DNA of 26,091 nt from Ichthyophonus hoferi (Eukaryota > Opisthokonta > Ichthyosporea > Ichthyophonida > Ichthyophonidae). The stretch lies in NCBI GenBank assembly GCA_002751075.1, contig NAOQ01000080.1, forward strand, positions 84,360 through 110,450. Reading direction: 5' to 3'. This document shows, piece after piece, positions 23,301-26,091 of the stretch. Under the pieces are notes generated by a model. That model ran no database searches, had not been told where the DNA came from, and was given only the letters and a program-made list of their open reading frames with translations. Position numbers and translations under genes: made by a program. Position 1 is the stretch's first letter; every line of letters begins with the position of its first letter.

Positions 23301-24353
23301 TTATTGCTATCATGTCTATAGTTATTATTATTATCATTATTATTATTATTATTGCTATTATATATGATAGGAACATATTGCTTCACAATATCTCACTCAT
23401 CATAATACATATCTATAAATATAATATGCATCCATGCAAATATACCTATGTATTTATGTGTATATAGAAGCGAAAGAGAAAATGTAAATAAATACGGTAA
23501 GACTTAGGCGTAAGACTATCAAGCATACTCTTTATTATGTTTTTATCCCGTTATGATAATAGTATGGTATGTTATAATTATTACTTATTCTACCATCCTT
23601 CTCTATCTATCCATCAGACGACCAATCGGCAGAGACAGAGATCATGGCGGCGTCCCGTGGTATCTCGCTATTGGCTGCTCTCTTGACAGGTATGTGTCCT
23701 TTACTCCCTAATCAATTACTCACGTTTTTGCGCGTACGTATGTCCTATCCTGCGATTGTCACTGCATATACTACTATACTACTATACTAATGTCAATATA
23801 TATCTATGTTCCATGTGTATGTACGCCGAGTGCGAACGAATATTTAACAGACACTGCTTTTCCTTATTAATTTAATTTAGTCTTTCCGCTATAACTTAAC
23901 TTTTTTTTTTCCCGCTTTCCCTTTTTTTTTTACTACACCCTCTTCCCCAGGTGTTGCATTCTTATTTTTTCTATATTTTTTCTTTTACCCCTCTACCTCA
24001 TGTATATGTATACATGTTATTATTTATTATTATATTCCTTTGATTTATCCTATTTTCCTTCATTATCTAGGCACATCTGAACAATATAAGTTGGCAGCAA
24101 CCCGAAATTGTCTGGACAAGATGACAGGCACTCCACTTCTAGCCATGACTAGGGACAATACTGCTGAGGGCCTCACATGGTAAGTTTGAACAGTATTTGT
24201 ACTTGTATTCCCTCTCTTTCTCTTTCTCTCTTGTTTGATCATTTATTCATTATTATTATAAAATCTAAAACCAAACAATGCCCATGCAGGAACACCATGG
24301 CCCAAGATCTCCTTGCCCGCACCAATGCATTAGCCAGTCGTCTAGCAGCCTAG
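7361..24353 (+). CDS. NCAPG2: Condensin-2 complex subunit G2, complete, 31 exons
   Basis: HEAT-repeat subunit of condensin II, which loads on chromatin and compacts mitotic chromosomes. Exons: 7361-7438, 8872-9018, 9377-9491, 10536-10700, 11059-11270, 11826-11879, 12121-12214, 12447-12572, 12882-12949, 13208-13313, 13392-13459, 14123-14186, 15648-15782, 16222-16372, 16584-16788, 17215-17346, 17601-17726, 18140-18235, 18563-18647, 18879-18935, 19404-19525, 20028-20160, 20333-20424, 20692-20768, 21161-21354, 21790-21932, 22255-22389, 23117-23246, 23618-23689, 24071-24179, 24290-24353. All introns are GT-AG and every phase matches. The sum is 3555 nt, 1184 aa plus TAG (human: 1143 aa). Best anchors to human NCAPG2: FRAWK, the YLHTQKKHKGVDEML block, LYGPILWRALK, VHAVQGACRVLSTFWELIP, RFWDIAPLDSLLYRLETD and AARRFY. 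The start is the first Met (7361) that leaves a family-like short N-terminus; the frame is open for 111 nt upstream. Exact ends of short exons 11/12 and 20-24 rest on phase and weak similarity. Confidence 0.93.
7835..7867. repeat. (TACCTA)n hexamer microsatellite
   Basis: Five to six copies of the TACCTA hexamer with one C-to-T variant. The reverse-complement hexamer (TATAGG) recurs in NCAPG2 intron 14 at 16382-16403. Confidence 0.85.
8081..8115. repeat. (AC)n(AT)n compound microsatellite
   Basis: Eight AC dinucleotides run directly into about nine AT dinucleotides, within NCAPG2 intron 1. Confidence 0.9.
8205..8335. other. GC-richer island in NCAPG2 intron 1, possible repeat fragment
   Basis: A C-rich tract (8217-8239) is followed by about 95 bp of complex, GC-richer sequence, with a small stem GGGCT-ACC-AGCCC at 8308-8320. 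It is bounded by ordinary AT-rich intron. No tRNA cloverleaf or open frame fits. A diverged SINE-like or other dispersed repeat, or a conserved regulatory block, would both look like this. Confidence 0.35.
8646..8664. repeat. (TA)n microsatellite
   Basis: About nine TA dinucleotides in NCAPG2 intron 1. Confidence 0.85.
8838..8865. repeat. (TA)n tract abutting the exon 2 acceptor
   Basis: A TA run with one G ends six bases before the exon 2 boundary. It occupies the place where a polypyrimidine tract would normally lie. Confidence 0.85.
9492..11058 (+). other. NCAPG2 introns 3 and 4 around exon 4
   Basis: Intron 3 (9492-10535) and intron 4 (10701-11058) are AT-rich. Intron 3 has T-rich stretches near 10060-10150 and a short (AT)n at about 10376-10390. 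Intron 4 has (TA)n at 10789-10808. No RNA gene or mobile element is recognised. Confidence 0.7.
11271..14122 (+). other. NCAPG2 introns 5-11
   Basis: Introns: 11271-11825, 11880-12120, 12215-12446, 12573-12881, 12950-13207, 13314-13391 (78 nt, the shortest in the gene) and 13460-14122. They contain ATT-rich triplet tracts (11630-11740, 11950-12075), short TA/TATG runs (12230-12420, 12730-12780) and many ATTGG/CCAAT pentamers. Nothing else was recognised. Confidence 0.75.
14272..15288. repeat. (ATT)n/(ATTACT)n microsatellite interrupted by an assembly gap
   Basis: An ATT triplet array (about 14272-14328) passes into an ATTACT hexamer array that runs into 764 N (14447-15210). It resumes as the same hexamer until about 15288. 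The whole lies in NCAPG2 intron 12, whose nominal length is 1461 nt. The true array length is unknown. Long open frames of poly-Ile or Asn-Ser-type residues across it are artefacts of the repeat. Confidence 0.97.
16168..16219 (+). promoter_or_regulatory. Extended polypyrimidine tract before exon 14
   Basis: About 50 nt of almost uninterrupted C/T (CCCTCT and CTCTCT units) ends in CCACAG at the exon 14 acceptor. It is by far the strongest pyrimidine tract in this gene, where many acceptors are TA-rich instead. Confidence 0.7.
16382..16440. repeat. (TATAGG)n and TATGTG microsatellite
   Basis: About four TATAGG hexamers (16382-16403) are followed by degenerate TATGTG/TATA units, directly after the exon 14 donor. 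It is the reverse complement of the hexamer array in intron 1. Confidence 0.8.
17743..17985. repeat. 24-bp minisatellite in NCAPG2 intron 17
   Basis: Units of the form ATAGAGAGGGAGATGTATGT plus GTGT start at 17767, 17791, 17815, 17839, 17863, 17887 and 17911, an exact 24-bp period. Degenerate copies lie on both sides. The array begins about 16 nt after the exon 17 donor. Because 24 is a multiple of three, reading frames stay open on both strands (VCVYREG-type repeats), but splicing evidence places it in the intron. Confidence 0.92.
18983..19135. repeat. (TCTCTA)n microsatellite in intron 20
   Basis: A pyrimidine-rich array begins with TC/TATC variants and becomes a regular TCTCTA hexamer from about 19043 to 19120. 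Imperfect units follow. A Ser/Ile repeat frame across it is not a gene. Confidence 0.93.
19526..23116 (+). other. NCAPG2 introns 21-27
   Basis: Introns: 19526-20027, 20161-20332, 20425-20691, 20769-21160, 21355-21789, 21933-22254 and 22390-23116. The sequence is AT-rich, with a TAGTA run at 19543-19580, (TA)n at 20640-20658 and a 9-bp triplicate at 22498-22524. Most introns hold several CCAATCA/TGATTGG heptamers. Intron 27 (727 nt) contains no extra exon that I can justify. Confidence 0.7.
22498..22524. repeat. (CTGTGTTCC)3 tandem repeat
   Basis: Three consecutive copies of a 9-bp unit in NCAPG2 intron 27. Confidence 0.9.
23247..24289 (+). other. NCAPG2 introns 28-30
   Basis: Introns 23247-23617, 23690-24070 and 24180-24289. 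The first carries an ATT-rich triplet tract (23317-23362). The second has T-rich stretches near 23900-23990. No other element is recognised. Confidence 0.7.
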
Positions 24354-26091
24354 AAGCTATATATGGGTTCACCCCATAATATGCCATGATTATTAACCAA
24401 TTATTTGTATCTTAAAAGATAGCATGAATAATTTTATTGGCCTCTAATAGGTGGTAGTTCTAGCGCTATCATTATTGTAGACCGAATGAGAGGTTACTTT
24501 ATATATATGTATATTAGAATGATCTAGAAAGTTCCAGTATTTTGACTTATTCTTTCCAATTAGCTCTCTTCATATATTTTATTTTCTTGTATAGTTCGGT
24601 GAATTGAGGCATATGTGCTGTAGTAAAATCATTGTGAGATAATTTTTCAACTATATTGTAAGTAAGTTATTGTGTGTGAGTATTGCATTAAGATAAATTT
24701 ACTTACTAACCAGAAAATATTAGATTCGTGATACCAGCCAATGCATCTGTACCAATACATTGTATGTATGTCAGATTGGATTTTAGTGGCCTATTATCAT
24801 ATATTTCTAGTATTAATTTCCCGGTAAAATACTTGACAGATATTTGCAATATTCATATATCATTTAATTGATATGTATATTTCATAATAGATTATGAAAG
24901 TATGTGTTAAATATATATGGGCTTGAGAGACCATTGGCTCACTTAATTTGTGATTTAAAAATAGATCGCATTTTGATTAAGATGTTTTATTGGTTCGATG
25001 GGGGATATTAATAGATTGTGGTATTAATCTAATAGAGATAAATGCAATACACCTTGTTAAGGATCATTGTGTTGTAGAAGGTTAAGGAAGTAGGGATAGT
25101 AATGGAGTTAAGGAGCCACAGTGGGTGGGAATATATGAGGCAATACTATGTTGTGGCACTTTTTATCATTGCATTTAAGATCCTAATACCTATAGGATGG
25201 GGCGGATTGCAATACATGAAATAGACATAATTAATGGTCAAGGATGCATAGTATAGATGAACTGAAAAGTGATATTTTCGAGATAGATTAGTTTTAATAC
25301 AGTAGGTTATATAAAAAATATGACAACATACTGTAAACATGTAACTAGAGATAATGTTTTGAACCGTTTTTTTATTTAGATTTTATAGGTTAAAACTAAA
25401 TTTAAAGCAATAGAAACAGCAAAGAGACTGTGATGTATTTAATAATATTGTTTATAAGGAGACGAACGTAATACATCAACATACTATGACTGAATATACA
25501 ATGGTGTGGTTGGATAAATATGTAAAACCTTAATGCCAACAGAAGGATTTTTAAGTATCCTAATCGCACATGCCCCCAAACATGACAATTTACCTATAAT
25601 AATAGTTTGATGTTTCCAGTATTTATATCATACGGGATCACAATGCCTTCCAATAATATAATTGTAATATTGTAATTGCTAACCCCTCAACAGTCATAAT
25701 CTTGAACGATATACATCATCAGTCTAGATATGATATTAGCCACTCTTACACTTAGAGTTAGTGTCCCGCAGGAATATTTGGTTGTATTCTGCTATCTATA
25801 CTGTACTATCCTATATAATATAAATAATATAGTAATTATTACATCCTAAAATTGGTCTTAGAGCAATAGTCTTTAAACTTTTTCCTATGTAAAAACCAAG
25901 TAAAACTACTTAAAAGTTTATTGGCACCAACATAAATACAAAACATGGCAATAAAAATGCTAGAATCAATGGAGACTGTGCAAACATATTTTGTTGCTCT
26001 TTACTGCTTTACTACCAACCAATACAACGTCTATTTTATGGCATTTAGTCTTCTTTAAAAAAGGCAAAGCCAATCGATATTAAAGGAAAAA
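24354..26091. other. 3' flank of NCAPG2, AT-rich, no further gene seen
   Basis: No exon-like segment, RNA gene or mobile element is recognisable. There is no canonical AATAAA close to the stop. A variant AGTAAA at 24622-24627, followed by a GT-rich stretch, is a possible poly(A) signal, and a canonical AATAAA appears only at 25950-25955. CCAAT/ATTGG pentamers remain frequent, as in the gene body. Confidence 0.55.

Larger units (their letters stand above)
17215..24353 (+). other. NCAPG2 exons 16-31: acidic linker and C-terminal HEAT region (aa 597-1184)
   Basis: Exon 16 opens with an acidic stretch (PIEEEEDDEGEVGWD, aa 597-611) at the place where human NCAPG2 has its own acidic linker (EDEEEEDG). 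Later landmarks are SCLCAWGIEGELLAI, matching human DCLCSWGQVGHILEL, a basic loop KRKK at aa 917-920, the PPLFLLVEMVTLGFSDEDFEV helix pair, and a second acidic run EREIEEEDE ending exon 27. The last exon ends in an Ala/Leu-rich helix and TAG. No frameshift or in-frame stop occurs in any exon. Confidence 0.88.

Noticed and set aside
25146-25340. 64-codon minus-strand frame downstream of NCAPG2
   Set aside because: Composition is that of translated AT-rich noncoding DNA, with no motif and no linked exons.
1-26091. Search for virus-like elements, LTRs, DNA transposons or LINE fragments
   Set aside because: No reverse transcriptase, integrase, transposase or capsid motif and no long terminal repeats were recognised on either strand; only simple repeats and short inverted repeats are present.

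Overview
The window is nuclear DNA of an intron-rich, AT-rich eukaryote. Evidence: 35 GT-AG introns across two genes, protein similarity that appears only in short exons, abundant (TA)n and hexamer microsatellites, and use of the standard code. The condensin II subunit aligns end to end with the animal protein. I favour an early-branching animal (sponge-like) or another holozoan, but the sequence alone does not settle the lineage.

Two protein-coding genes are supported, arranged head to head about 2.4 kb apart. On the minus strand (1117-4991) lies a complete six-exon gene for GTP-dependent phosphoenolpyruvate carboxykinase (615 aa), with all active-site motifs. Its motifs resemble actinobacterial GTP-PEPCK more than the usual animal enzyme. 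On the plus strand (7361-24353) lies a 31-exon gene for condensin-2 complex subunit G2 (NCAPG2). It predicts 1184 aa from ATG to TAG with every intron phase matching.

Layout: 1-1116, 3' flank of PEPCK with a candidate poly(A) signal; 1117-4991, PEPCK; 4992-7360, AT-rich intergenic DNA with a CCAAT box and a textbook E2F-type site (7024-7035) facing NCAPG2; 7361-24353, NCAPG2; 24354-26091, AT-rich 3' flank without a recognisable gene. The only assembly gap (14447-15210) sits inside an (ATTACT)n microsatellite in NCAPG2 intron 12. The flanking exons join in phase and align without a missing segment, so the gap costs no coding sequence.

The two genes have unrelated jobs, gluconeogenesis or anaplerosis and mitotic chromosome compaction, and nothing shows that they work together. 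The most unusual unexplained pattern is strong enrichment of the NF-Y-like heptamer TGATTGG/CCAATCA through the NCAPG2 gene, often at or near splice junctions. I found no tRNA, rRNA, CRISPR array, virus-like element or intact transposon.
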